From Cymodocea nodosa (taxonomy: Eukaryota > Streptophyta > Magnoliopsida > Alismatales > Cymodoceaceae): a DNA stretch of 64,000 nt. The stretch spans positions 12,806,501 through 12,870,500 of the forward strand of contig CM072344.1 of the NCBI GenBank assembly GCA_036874045.1, read 5' to 3'. Position 1 is the first letter of the stretch. Every line of letters begins with the position of its first letter. The notes beneath the pieces are model-generated. The model ran no database searches. It worked only from the letters and a program-made list of their open reading frames with translations, and was not told the DNA's origin. Below are positions 45,759 to 59,300 of this stretch, piece by piece. The translations under genes and the position numbers were made by a program.

Positions 45759-46990
45759 GCATGCAATGAGGGTTGTCTTGTTGTAGGAGGGTCGACCTAT
45801 TGCTTATCATTCAAAGATCTTCCAAAGGTGGTAGGGCATTTTGGTATTAACAAAACTATTCACCTCTTGTCTTGTTATGTGTGTTTGGCCAATGATGAAT
45901 ATGGATGTGGCTCAATATGTGCGAGGGTATGCTTTTTGCAGTCATGTAAAGCCACGAAATGAAAGTTGGGTTTGTATTTGCCTTTGTCAATGCCCCATTG
46001 ACCACAAGAAAGTGTTTCCATGGATTTTATTGGAGGTCATCCACAAACTTAGCATGGCCATGATTATTTGTTCATGGTGGTGGACTGATTTTCAAAAATG
46101 ATTGCTCTTGTTCCATGCAAGAAGATGGTGACCAGTGTAGAGGCAGTGTAACTATATTTCAAGAATATCTAGGTGTACTTGGATTGCCTAGTTCGATTAT
46201 TTTTGATCGAGATAGTCGATTCCTTAGTACTTTCTACCATGCATTGTGGAGTTAATGGATACTTAATTGAATTGTAGTACTAAATACCATCCTCAAATGG
46301 ATGGGTAGACGAAGGTTGATGATCATACATTTTTGTAAGGCTACAACATGCAACATACTCAAACTTGGGATGACAACCTTCCATATGTATAATTTGCATT
46401 TAATTAGGCTTTTCATAAATCCATCAATAAAACACATTTTGAAGGGGTGTTAGGATTTCTTCCCTCTAGTCCACTGGATTTAGGGTTATTGATGGGAGAT
46501 GCAAAAGATGGCGATAGGCTAACAAATGCAACATGAGCCTATCAATTCATTAAGCACATTAGAAAGGTGCAGCAATATGTTCGAGAGCAATCGAGAGAAG
46601 CCATAAGCTTGCTATAAGGCTCGTCATGATCGTCATTGTCACTTGACCAATTTTCAAGAAGGGGATCTGGTCTGGCTTCATTTGGGCAAGTAACGGCTTT
46701 GAGGAGCCCATAGCAAGTTGAAGCCATTACATTATGGTCCCTTTAAAATTATTCAAATGATTGAGAATAATGCTTGTCGCTTAGATCTTCTTGCATATAT
46801 GGCGATTTATTCAGTCATCAATGTTGAAGACCTCAAGCTATTTAAACCATCCTTTATGGATGAGGAGCCTAATGTTCAATTACTGGCTATTTAAGATCTT
46901 CTAGGTTTGCAAGCCAAGTTATTGGAGGCTAATACAATTCTAGAATGAACAAAATCTTACCACCAAGTGGGGAGTGCATATCCAGTGCCA
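45759..46990 (+). pseudogene. Chromovirus-like Gypsy RNase H end and integrase
   Basis: Pieces in several frames read GRPIAYHSKI (RNase H end), VVGHFGI, SMDFIGG, HGHDYLFMVVDXFSKMIALV (X marks a stop), FLIEIVDSLVLS for the second catalytic block, and the C-terminal REQSREAI, NNACRLDLLAYMAIYSVINV, EDLKLFKPSF (45780-46860). The order and motifs are those of plant Gypsy integrase, matching the protease at 33.6 kb as one broken element. Many stops and frameshifts; no intact ORF. Confidence 0.82.
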
Positions 46991-48140
46991 CATGGGTCGA
47001 CGTTGTAAGGCCTTGAATAATGCTAAGTGGTATGAAAAGAGCGATGGGGAATGTAGTTTTCCCCACCTTAAGTTTCTTTAGCTGCTACAAAGCTTTTTTA
47101 AGGAGGAGAGGGTGGATGATCTAAATGTATTTAGAGAGGCTGAAAGAATTGATCAACAAACATGTCTATAGAGGTCTGATTGAATTGGTCACATGACCGA
47201 TCCAAATGAAATGGATGAATAGAGGCGACGACCTTGTGCGTGAATGTGGGTGCATTGGATTTGGTCTAGGCATATTTTTAGGATAGTTTGTATCTCAAGT
47301 AGGGGTATGTGGGTGAAGATCAAAAATGCAAAAAACTTATCATTGAAGATTTTGCAAGAAGAAGAGAAGAAAAATAAATTTACAAATAGGGACAAATATT
47401 TTTTAATTCTATACTATATTTTAATTTTAAGTAAATTAAATTAAATGTAGTTTTAATTGTGATATCTTTACATTTAGAATTTCATAGAAATTTTAAATTG
47501 TAAAGTGTAATTGAAACTTTATATATATTATATTTGAATAAACAATTATTATAGATTGTTTTACGTTGAAGTTGAAGTTTTGATTATTGATAAATTTTTA
47601 AAAATATATAATTTACCTTCCTCTTCTTAAAAAGTTACGTAGGACACATCATCTTTTTCAAAATACAAGAAAATTTTTGTAGTGCCCATGCTTTGTCTGG
47701 TAGATGAATAACTATTGATCAGCAGCTGGAAGTTTTATTTTGAATCTCAATATCTTTAAAGGTTTTGACATCCATGACGATAATCATAAACGCTCACAAT
47801 AAATAATTATTTTTAGTAATTACAAATACTTGTTTTTACATTTTATCATTCATCATGTATCTGGTTATACAGAGTGAAGATTAGATGATTTTCATACCAA
47901 TTAACCTTCCAAATTTCTCTTTTTTTTTTAAGACAACTAATAGAAAGCAATGTGCAAAGAGGAAACGGCAATGAGCTGTGGTTAGAGAGAGTTTACTCCT
48001 CTGAAAAATCGTGGTTGTGGACTTGTGGGAAGGTGAGAATTTTTTTGTAAAATAGAAAATTACTGTTTTTTAAAGATAAAAATAGAAAATTTGAGAAAAA
48101 GGAAGAAGAGGGAAACTGATGTCCCACCTCTTACCAATCA
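46991..48140. other. Intergenic DNA upstream of the EDR2-like gene
   Basis: AT-rich, with a possible distal end of the Gypsy remnant to about 47230. No supported gene or RNA. Confidence 0.5.
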
Positions 48141-48277
48141 ATCATAAAAAGGGAAGGAACTGACATGGTTGGTTGTGTTCTGAACAAGAAAACGCACAAA
48201 GAGACAAAAAGCCACCGGACCCATCGCGTTTACCACCTCCCTCCCCAGTTTCCTTCCTACTTCTCCTTCTTGGGTTT

Positions 48278-48335
48278 GGGAGGGGGGAGGGGGGAGGGGA
48301 TAGGAGTGGAAAGGAAGGGAGGGGGGGGGGGGGGG
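48278..48335 (+). promoter_or_regulatory. G-tract cluster in the 5' leader of the EDR2-like gene
   Basis: Four or more G-tracts, including two runs of six and one of 15 Gs (48321-48335), lie 50-107 bp before the start codon on the coding strand. A TATA-like CATAAAAAGG is at about 48143, so the tracts are probably transcribed. Such tracts can form G-quadruplexes in RNA and reduce translation; that effect here is inference. Confidence 0.6.
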
Positions 48336-48384
48336 TTACCGCCGGTGGGTAGTCCGGAGAGGCGTATTGATTGGAGGATCTGAA

Positions 48385-50307
48385 ATGGGTTCTTCGCAGG
48401 AGAATGGTAAGATGGACGGATGGCTCTATCTCATCCGATCCAATCGGTTTGGGCTGCAGTATTCCAGGAAGAGGTACTTTGTTCTCGAGGGAAACGCCCT
48501 CCATTGCTTCAAGTCAGTCCCCACGCCCAACAATGAGGTTGGTTTTTGTTTATTTGATTGTCTGCTTCTTGTTTTCTTTCATCCTTGTTTTTTTTCTTCC
48601 TTCCTACATTTTTCCTAAATGTAAAGTTCACTGCTTTTTCCGTTATCGCCTCAAAGATGTTGTCTTTCCATATAATTTGGTCATTCGGGGATGGTTTTTA
48701 TCACCTCTTTTGCTGTTTCAATGGAACTCCAATACCAGGAGATTGTTTCATCCAGTATTTTTTATAATTTGTTTGGAGTTGATTCACGACGAGCGATTAT
48801 GCGCTTGATTTTTTTTCTTTGAAGAAAATTTAGTTGCTTTCACGTTGACGATCATGCTTTTAGTGTTCCGCTTCCTAAATTTATTCCTGCTTGAAAAATT
48901 GTGATTTTTGCTCCGCTGTTGCGTTGTTTATTGCAATAAGGTCCAGGTTGGCTTCCCGTAGACATATGACCCACATTTCTGGTGGTGTTGCTTGATGGTG
49001 CTGTTTCTTAAAGATTGTTCAAGATTCTTTTTCACTTTGATCGTTTTAGGCTGTTAAACATGCATGCCTTGTTTTGATTGCAGTCATTTGATCTCAAAAG
49101 TGAGATAATCAATTCCTTATGTTATATGGTGGCACAATGTTGGTGTGAATTCTAAATCACTGAAGTTTATAATTCAGTTTAGAATTTTTTGGTCTTGTTG
49201 TAGCAGATATATACGTATGAACGCACCATACAATTTTATAATTGCAGGAGAAGGGACATTTCTAATTCTCAGACCCACAGTTGGTGTGCACGTTCTATTT
49301 ATAGTCAACACAGCAAAGTTGCATTTACTCTTGAAAATTTCTCATAAAAGGTTTAGAACTTTACAAAATAGGCTCAAATGTGATTGAAGATAGGCCCACA
49401 TTCATATTTGGTCTTTCTTCAATGAGGGGGATTTCTAACAAGTTAGGAGATGAAGAAGCATGGGGAGCTGAAATACTTAAATTGTCCCATTGGACGATAT
49501 AGTCACTGTCTATGAAGAAATTTCTGAAATTGCAGTGTATCATAAGGTCGTGTTTGAACTAATGTCACAATTTATATAAATTTGTGCCCCATATCATATA
49601 AATTATAATGTTTTTACTCTTTCAGGGTCCCAGAAGAAGTGCGCTAATTGATTCTTGCATACGTGTCATGGACAATGGTCGAGAGAGCATCAATAAGAAT
49701 GTATAACCTCTATTGTTTAGCACAAGTTTGGTTTGAATTCCGGTTGTTCAAAGATGTGCTTTCTAGACAATCACTCAGTCTTTGAACACATGTTTTTTTG
49801 ACATCTTTATTTTATATATGTTATTTCCCAGGTTTTCTTTATCTTCACCCTCTACAATTCATCTAATCACAGCGATCAAGTGAAGGTAATTGCATTTTAC
49901 AATTGCTATACAAAGCACAACTTTTACAATTTGAATGTACTGATGTGAATCATAGTCTTAAATTTTGTAGTTGGGAGCAAGGAGTTCGGAGGAGGCAGCT
50001 GGGTGGATTCGTTCCTTGATGGAGGCTGCATTAAAGGTCAGAAACTACATGATTGAATTTGATTCTGTTTGAGTTGTATCTCTAAAAAAATATAAAATCC
50101 ATCTCAATATATTACAGGACTGCCCAAATCGTGAACAGAATAATGTGGCTTACTCCTCCAAAAGAAAATGGCAACCTTTCAGGTTGGAATACTTCTGATA
50201 TTTTTTTCTTGGATTTTCATGCTTGAACTAATTTAGGTTATATTAGTACACCATAAAATTCATGCTTTTGAATTTGTCACAGCATGCTCTATCATTATTG
50301 TGGAATT

Positions 50308-50343
<36 letters not shown>

Positions 50344-53300
50344 AATGACTTGTTATTCTCTAATGAAGGATTTAGTACATATATATTAGAGGTTATTAGA
50401 ATGATAAAGGGATATCCATTTAACCAACCAACAAGAAATACTAAGTGGAATCTAGTACTAATATAATCCAACACTCCCCTTAAAGCTAGAGTGTTTATGT
50501 TTGTATGTATCATATCCAACATTTTACGATGAGTCCTAAAAGACCCAGTACCTAGTCCTTAGCGAAGATATCTACCAATTGGTTAGAGGATGAAGTGTAG
50601 GGAGTTGAAATAACCTATCTCATTACCATTTCTTTAACATAATGACAGTCGACTTTGTTGTGCTTTCTCTGCTCTTATTATGTGGGATTTTAGCCATGAA
50701 AATAGCATCTTGGTTGTCACTATGCATGATCAACAATGTGTCTTCATTGAACTCCATCTCGGTCAAGAAATAATTAAGCCATATCAGCTCACAAGTTGTT
50801 TAAGTCATAAACTGATAGTTTTCTTTAGCATTAGATCTTGACATGATATTTCTACTTTTTACTTCTCTATATAATTAAATTGCCTCCCACATGTTTGCAA
50901 AAATTTGAAGCGGAGTTTTAATTATCTTTGTTTCCAACATGCCTAGAGTCTAAGTAAACCTCAATTTGTAAGTCACTCTAATGCTCTTTGATCATCTCAT
51001 CATCTTGGTCATCTCCTATTAATGGTACTTCTTTTTATCTTTTGGTGTTTTATTTTTCTCTTATTTTCTTTTCTTCTTTCTCCTTTATTTCTATGCCTCT
51101 TCTTGTTTTTTAGTTATTGACTCTTCTTTTTCCTAATACATAGAAATTCAACTTATTTTAGTCTCTCTTCACATTTTCTATGCACACACTTGCAAAAGAA
51201 ACTTAATATATACTCTACATATTTATCATTAAGTTTTGTGTCATCAAAACTAATTAAGAAGGATTTTCCTAACAAAAACTTCCTTTCCAAAGATAATATC
51301 ATTTGAGTCAACCAAATACTCCAACAAGTTGAATGGATAGCAAGGAGAATCAAGTGTTTTCTCTTAGATAGTTTTCCCTTAAGAACCTTCTTTATGTGGT
51401 CCATCAGCTCCAAGCTGGAACAAAAAACCTTGTCTCTCGGAAGTCTATTTTTAGGTAGTGAGCACCACACTTCTTGAACTGCTGGACAGCTAAATAGGAG
51501 GTGATCAACCTCTTCCACACAAGCATTGCAAAACACAGTTTAAATCGTCCACAATGGTGCATTTACTTCTGTAGCATTTTGTGACCAGTCTTCCATGCAT
51601 TAATAATTGTGAAAACAAAAAGAAAGGTGGAAGTGGAATGATTCATTAGCCAACATAAGGATCTCCATACATATGTAGACTATATAAAGAAGAAAAATAT
51701 AATTTAAGTAATGTAGGACTAAATCTGCACACAATACCTAACTTTAATACATTCTAATACAAATATATTCTTACATTCTCTCTCAAGTTGGAACATAGAT
51801 ATCAATTATACCTAGTTTGGTACGTGAATGCTCAAGCAGTTTAACACTGAAACCCTTGATAAAAATATTTGCTCATTGTTTTAAGGATTGAGTATATGGT
51901 ATGGAAATAATTCTATTCATCTCCATATCTTGAATGTAATGATTGCCTACTTCGATATACTTTGTCCTCTCATGAAAAATGAGATTGTTGGCAATGATTA
52001 TTGTTGTTTGATTGCATCCTTATAGGTGTCTTAATTGTGAAGTTAAGCTTTGCCAAAAAGATCTAAACCTCATCATTTCACATGCAGTTTGTGTCATAGA
52101 TCTATACTTTACTTCTGTGCTAGATTTGAAAACTACATTCTACTTTTTACATCACCATGTCATTGAGTTACCTCCAACACATGTGCAATAATTGGAGGTG
52201 GACCTCTGATCTTCTTGATCTCCAACCTATCCTAAGTTAGAAAATGCCTTGACCTTTAAATGACCATTTCTTGTGTAGATTTGGCCTTTCCTAGGGGCAT
52301 CTCTAATATTGGTTTAGTAATATTGGTTTAGTACCTAAACAGCTCTTTCTTAGTAGACAATTCTAAGCTTATGCATAAACTTCTTAAGAGATTTTGATGA
52401 AACAAAACTTAATGATATTTTTAAATAGAAAATGTGTAGGGAAAATGAAAAAGTGACAAAACCAAGCAAAGTAATTCAAGATGAAGATTAAGTCAAGATT
52501 GAAGAATTCAAGGATGCAAGAGGACTTGAATTATTTATGTTATATTTTGTTTTTGTCTTTAGGGATATTTGTAAATCCCTTTTGATGCTCACTCATGTTA
52601 GACACATCATATTAAGGATGTAGGATAGATGCATACACTTAGATCAAATACTTAGAATAATTTATTCATGCATTTAGCTTAGAAGTTAGAATAGCAACAA
52701 ATTGGTATATTGTTTTGGTGAAACGGACTACTGATTTCTAGGTGAAAAATGCAGTTAGGCACTAAACTTAGAACAGTTTATCGAAAACCATAAGTGACAT
52801 CAATTATCCAAATACGGTAAGTGAATCTAGTTGTTGCCTTTACATTTTTAGGTTATAAAGTCCTATTTATATAAAACCCTCCATGCAATGGAGACCTCTG
52901 ATGGACCTCCCACACACCTCACATTGCAAACACTTCTTAGCATCAATCTTAATTTTCTAAGCATTTTTGGCAGCATTTTTAAGGGGGAACAAGGTTGCAT
53001 TCACATTGTATTGAAGCATTCAAAAGCACATCAAAAGGGAAGTAGAGCTTTTGAGATCGTAAGTTGATATTGTGGTCAAGTATTTTACAGTTTTTATTGT
53101 AATTTTGTTATCTAGCTCATTGAGTTGTAGAGAGGGTTCATTGGTTAGTGGTGAGGGCTCCTTGACTATGAGGTGGGCTCTTCGATTATGAGAAAGTGAG
53201 ACTTGGCAGTATTGACCAAGAGTAGACTTAGTAGATTTGGCCCAGGCAACAAGGGTAGTGTGTTGGCCCATAATAATATAGTTATAAATGGTTGGGTGTT

Positions 53301-56300
53301 GGCTCTTGAGCAACACTAGATATAGTGTAGGATTCAAGTGCATTTGCTTAAAGAGTATACATCACTGATTGATGAACCAATATAGATCTTGTTATTCTTG
53401 TGGTTGTGTACCTTGTTTATTTTTATTCACGTTATTTACTGTTATTCATGTTTGTTTCACTTCCACATCGTATATTCATTAGAAAATTTGATTAACCATT
53501 TTCAAAGTTGATTAAAATTTGTAAATTTACTACTCACTCCCTTCTATTGAAGTTTTTCGATTCTAACAAAACTGTTTGAGAAGACCAACTACATAGGTAT
53601 TATAATTTTTATTACATTGTATCAAAGGGCATAATCATCGAGCTATTTATTCGGTACACTATGCTGGCTACTACAAAATGAAACTCCATTAAAATATCAC
53701 TCTAAATGAGATCAAACAAAAAAAATATTTTGTAGTGGCTACAATATCCTCGTGCTTGTAAGGAGCACTAGCTCCAAACAAATGTAACCTTAGAAGGCTT
53801 TCTGAAGTAGCTTATCATGTTTGTAAGAATCCAATTAAGTTCCATATTTTAAGAATTTCTTTATGGGCATTTTGTATAATGATTCCAATTGTTTGAATAA
53901 AGAGTAGAGCCCTTCCTGATTTTCTATTTTTATATCAAATGTTGATTTTCTGGAAATCTAGATATCTAGTTAATTGAATTTAATTCACCCAAGGAATGCT
54001 CCTTTTCAAAAATGGCATCTATCTCTTGGTGGGATTTAAATTCCCATATAGGTTGTCCACTCTTTCTGATGTGCATTAAGCAATTAGAATTCCTTCTCTA
54101 GTTTTCATCGTACCATGCTTTTCACATTAGCATTGGTAGGGACTCATGAGTTGGAGTTGCCTTTACTTTAAGTCTTCTTTTGTAGACCTTTTAAGTAGAA
54201 GCAAAAATAAAACATTAAAGCAAGGGGGCCACCATTAGCCATAGGCAGACTGAAAAGGACAAAAACAAAACCAAAGAGGAGAAAAAGTCTGGATTTCAAG
54301 AGAGAAACCTGGACACAACAGAAAATAGGGAAACAAGACCAAAAGCAAGCCTAACCTGCCCAAGGAATGAAGAAACGGCATTGATAGCCTCATATACTCC
54401 AAATGAGATGCCTCTCTATGGCTAAAAGAGGACAAGCCATGCTGAGTAAAATAACACATTCCTATCTTTCCAACATCTTGGTCACTTCACCATACAACTT
54501 ACGAACTTGGACTTGATATATGCCTCATCATGGATTGTATCATTTGTGGATCTTAGGAATGAGGATTTCACCCGTACAAAGTTCCACCTATTTCTCCCAC
54601 TTATGATCCTTGATTGATAGCAATGTTTTTAGAATCGTATCAGATGATGAACCATTTTCTTGTTTGATCCAGTTCAATAACCAGTCGATTGGTAAAACAG
54701 GCTAACTAGATGATGTCCTTATGACATCATTGTTATTTAATTAAAAATAAGAAATTACAGAAGACAGGACAAATCCAAAAAATACATAAACTTATAAATA
54801 TTTTTCTAGCAGGACAACATGACTAAATCAGAAAACGGAAATATAAAATAACTAACAAATATACCCTACACCCTAATCCATCAATAGTTTAAAAAACATA
54901 AACATGCATGCATCATGTAAATAACATTGATTACCATCATCATTCAAAAGTCAAACCATGTATTTCGATTACCAAACATAACCATCATGATATATAATTA
55001 CTCATAAAACATAAACATCATAATTATTCAGAACCATCATCATTATCAAAAAGTCATTAATTACTCAATTAATAACTGTAGATAACGCAAAAGATTAATT
55101 ATTCAAAAAAGAAACCAAAAAAAGCTTTGGATTCTAGAAAGTGAAAACAAAAGGGAAAAAATAGATGAAAATGTTTAGAACCATAGAACCCACCTTTGAC
55201 ACAACCTTTGGCCATTGACAGTAACTTCATTCACTCCTTCACGCTGTTCCATCCTCCCATGCCATCAAAAATAAGCCAGTAGCATATTCACCTTCCCATG
55301 TTACCAGAACCTGCAGTAGCCTCCATCAAAAGTCCAACAGCAGCAACAGAAGATGGATTGCATGTAGAAGATGTAATGTGATGCCCTATCATGTGTTGGA
55401 GTTCTATCCATGAAAAAAGCAGAAGATTTACCACATGCGTCAGGGCTATGTGAAGAAAGAATGGATGGACCTATTGTGAAAAAGTTGTGTTTTTTTTTAC
55501 TTGAATAATTTGTAGCACTTGAACAGATCAGTCCTATCAGTTTGACTGTTCAATACAGTTCAACAGGGGGTGGTCAGACCAGATAACTTACCAACTCAGT
55601 TGGACCAGACTGATCAACCGATGCAACCTGACTGATGGTGCAATTCACCATTTTGGTGTTTTGTTTCTCAACCGCCTATGTACCTAATCATCCTGAAAAA
55701 CACTCCATCTTATGGTGGTTTCTATTACAGAGTTAGCAAGGGCTTCTTCCTTGAGTCCCATCATGGTTGCACACTCAACAAAAGAGCTTAACAAGTAACA
55801 TCATCCTTTACTCATGTGAGATTACCAGATAAGGTTTGTTTCCATTGTCCAAGGTTCCTCACTATCTCCCATGAGGGGTGCAGCCTATTTTTCAGTCGCA
55901 TTGTGGCTATTCAACTGAAAGGGCCAGGTAAGCATCACAATGTAGCATACAGTTTCGGATTATCTTTACAACTTTGGAGAGTTACATGTAAGCAGCCAGT
56001 TCATGACCAATAAACACTGAATTTGACTGTTTGGAGTTTGGACGGGCATTTATTTATTTTACTGAATAGGCTTTTAATTTATGTATTAAAACCAGATGCA
56101 CAAAGAAAAACATTAGAAATCCTAGAGTTCTGGTTACTTTCTTGCTATCTTTGTCAGACAATATTTATCCAATGAATCACAGCCCAAGAAGAAATCGTGC
56201 ATGGAAGTATTTTACTAACCTTGGATCTTCATAATAAGAGATTAATTTTAATGGGATTTTTCTGGAAGGTTGTCCAATTGAATCCTTTGGGCCCATGTTT

Positions 56301-59300
56301 TTGCACATACACATATTATGTTCATCCATATTATTCACCTACACTTGCATCTACATTCCTCCTTTGGCTGTTGTATTGATCACTATTCTTGTTTAACAGG
56401 CGAAGTCATAACAGGACAAGAAGCCGCATGCATTCTATAGGTAAATTCTATGTTTGACTTTTCTGGGAAATGTTTTCTCTTGATTTCAACATTGATTTTA
56501 TGCATCTTCCTTTTTGTTGTTGAGGTGTCATGATTACTATCTTTTATTCCATAGTATCTTGCATGGATCCTTTTTTTATTTTCAATTTTACCATTTGGTT
56601 TAGTTTATTCTGAGTAACATTATTCTTGTCTCTTAAAGACTGGACCGTTTTCTCATCCATCCATATGGAACCCACAGCAACTGATGTTATTGCACCTTCT
56701 CCATGGACGATTTTTGGCTGTGAAAATGGTAACCCACTTTCTGTTTTTTGCTTGACCTAGTAATTGCATCAAATGATGAAAAAACTTGTGCAGGCTTACG
56801 ACTCTTTAAAGAGGCAGATGATGGTGGCTTTCGTGAGAAGGTAATTTTCTTAAAAACTTTATTCTTTATTGTTTTGAGGACGCTGAACTCTATTTCATTG
56901 TAGTGTTGGGGTAATCATCCAGCTATAATGGCAGTTGGAGTAGTGGATGCATCTTCGGAGTCTATCTTCCGGGCACTCATGTCTTTTGGATCATCAAGAT
57001 CTGAGTAATCATCATGTTTCCTTGAGATTTTTTGAAATTTATGGTAGTTAATTACTTTATAAAATATTAATGATTTTCATTTGACTCTAACAATATTGGA
57101 AACATGGAAGTTCTGCTAATTATATATGATGTTATTCTTACTTCTGATTGAGTTAAATACAATCTTGCAGATGGGATTTTTGTGTTGCCCGTGGTCATGT
57201 GGTTGATCATTTGGATGGTCATACTGATATTATTCATCAAAAATTAAAAGATGATTGGCTTCCACGGTCAGAGATATTCTGGGCTATTTTTTAGGATTAT
57301 AAAGTTTCCATAAGGTATCCCTATTCACATTCATTCTTACTGTAGGGGAATGAGACGAAGAGATTTCTTGTTGCAACGTTATTGGAGGAGGGAAGATGAT
57401 GGAACATATGGTTAATTAGTCTTTTTTTAAAATATTTATTTATTTTTTGTATTGCAAAGGCTGACTAAAGCCTTTCTTGCATTTGTCTACAGTTATATTA
57501 TACCATTCTGTATCTCATGAAAGATGTCAACCTCAGAGAGGTTATATCCGGGCTTGCCTAAAAAGTAATGTATGCTTTTAGTTGTGTTACTATCATTTTC
57601 TGCTTCTGTTCGGTGGTGATGATTTGTTACTTTATACATTTATGTAGGTGGAGGATATGTTATTTCTCCTGTAAACCAAGGAAAACAATCTGTGGTAAAG
57701 CATATGCTTGCAATTGATTGGAAATTATGGAAATCCTATCTTTTTCCTTCAGCTGCAAAATACGTAACAATCAAAATGTTAGGAAGAGTAGCAGGTAAAT
57801 GGTCCTGAAAGTCCCCTTATTTTTTATGATTTTTGCTATTTTGTGTAAGACTTTGAAATGGCATATCTATGAATTTTGTGTATGCAGCACTAAGAGAATT
57901 GTTTAAAGCCAAATTAGGGAACTACTGTGAATTCTCATCAGGTGAATTGAAAAAGGAGATCATAATGCCAAAATGTCAAGAGGAGGAAAGAAAGGAAGTT
58001 CTATCTAGGGATGAAAGCACTAACTATGACAACTCCAATGAGGACTCGCAGAAATCCACTGAAAATGTCAGTGGTTCATTTATTCAGCTTAATGACGCAT
58101 CTGATGAATTCTTTGATGTGCCAGAGCAATCAGAGGATGATGACTTAGATGCTATGTGTCCTAACTTAAGCATGGATTTTCAGGTATTTATTGGACATTA
58201 AACCACAATTGAAAACCAAACACATCATATACAGTAAGTTGGCAATGATAAAATAACCCAATTACAATTTTTGACACTCAGAACTTGGAGCAAATTCAGG
58301 CACATTATGATATTAGTTTCATTCTACTGATTTAACTGAACTTCTGATACAACTTTGGGAATCAGTTATCTGCAATAAAATAATGACTCCTTGAACTGAG
58401 GATGCTGTAGAAACCATTGGAAGGAATGATTATGTGGATCTAGCATGTTGATCATACATATTTCGAGAATCCAGCCACTGAATGCAATTTGTTATTCTCT
58501 TATTCTAATGCTTTCCTAAAACTAGATAATAGATGTCATCCTTGCTATGAAGGTTTTATTTCCAATTATATTGATATGAAGGTTTTATTGTTAGAAGTTT
58601 AATTCAACAATTTGCCTAAATTTTTTTCTTCAACACCATTCAAAACAAAGAAAAAAATATTCACCTTGTAGGGTAAAAAAAAAGCCTTAGTCTCACTATG
58701 TAGAGGTCACAACAAAATTTTTCACTTTTATTTCTATCAAAAGCATATAGTAGATTGTCACAAGTCTAATATAGTGATGGAAAAAGTTATTTGTACACCT
58801 TATACTTAGCTAACAGACATTTTTACTAAAGGACTGTGTAAGTTCTATGGTGTTATGAGTCACTTTGTAACATGCTTGGAGTAATTCATATATACATTTT
58901 TACCTGTACTCCAGATAGATGTATAGAGGTAAATTGTGAGGCATTGTACGAACATTATATTAGTGAGTGTTTAGGTTAATGAATTATTGGATATATAATT
59001 GTCTAATGACCCTTTAAATATGTGTTCATCATTCATTAGTAATATTGTCATTCACTTTTCCTCTGTAATCTCCCAGCTTAAAATCAAATGAAGATACAAA
59101 AATCTAGGGATACATTTGTTGCAATTTCTTTTGTGAGCTAGGTGACCAAGCCAATAGTAATACAAGGTGGAAGGCTATGATATAGACATAAAGGATACAA
59201 ACTCTCAATGTATCTTGTCATGAATCAGTAGGCATGTGCCATGTCTATCAATTTTCTTCCTCATCTACAAATCTCAAATGATACAATAGAAAGAAAAAAT

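Larger units (their letters stand above)
50183..56399 (+). other. Intron 5 of the EDR2-like gene (6.2 kb), filled with retroelement debris
   Basis: It lies between exon 5 (…PFR) and the 41-bp exon 6. It holds a GA microsatellite, two Copia RNase H remnants and a LINE fragment, all antisense to the gene. The remainder (52.2-56.4 kb) shows no coding signal I can support. Its size against about 0.1-1 kb for most other introns of the gene implies growth by insertion. Confidence 0.85.

Noticed and set aside
48142-48504. Proline/serine-rich minus-strand frame
   Set aside because: It is the complement of the G-rich leader and exon 1 of the EDR2-like gene.
54600-55640. hAT-type or MITE DNA transposon in intron 5
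   Set aside because: The two flanking segments share short CCAGTT/GACC words but I could not align terminal inverted repeats or find an 8-bp duplication.
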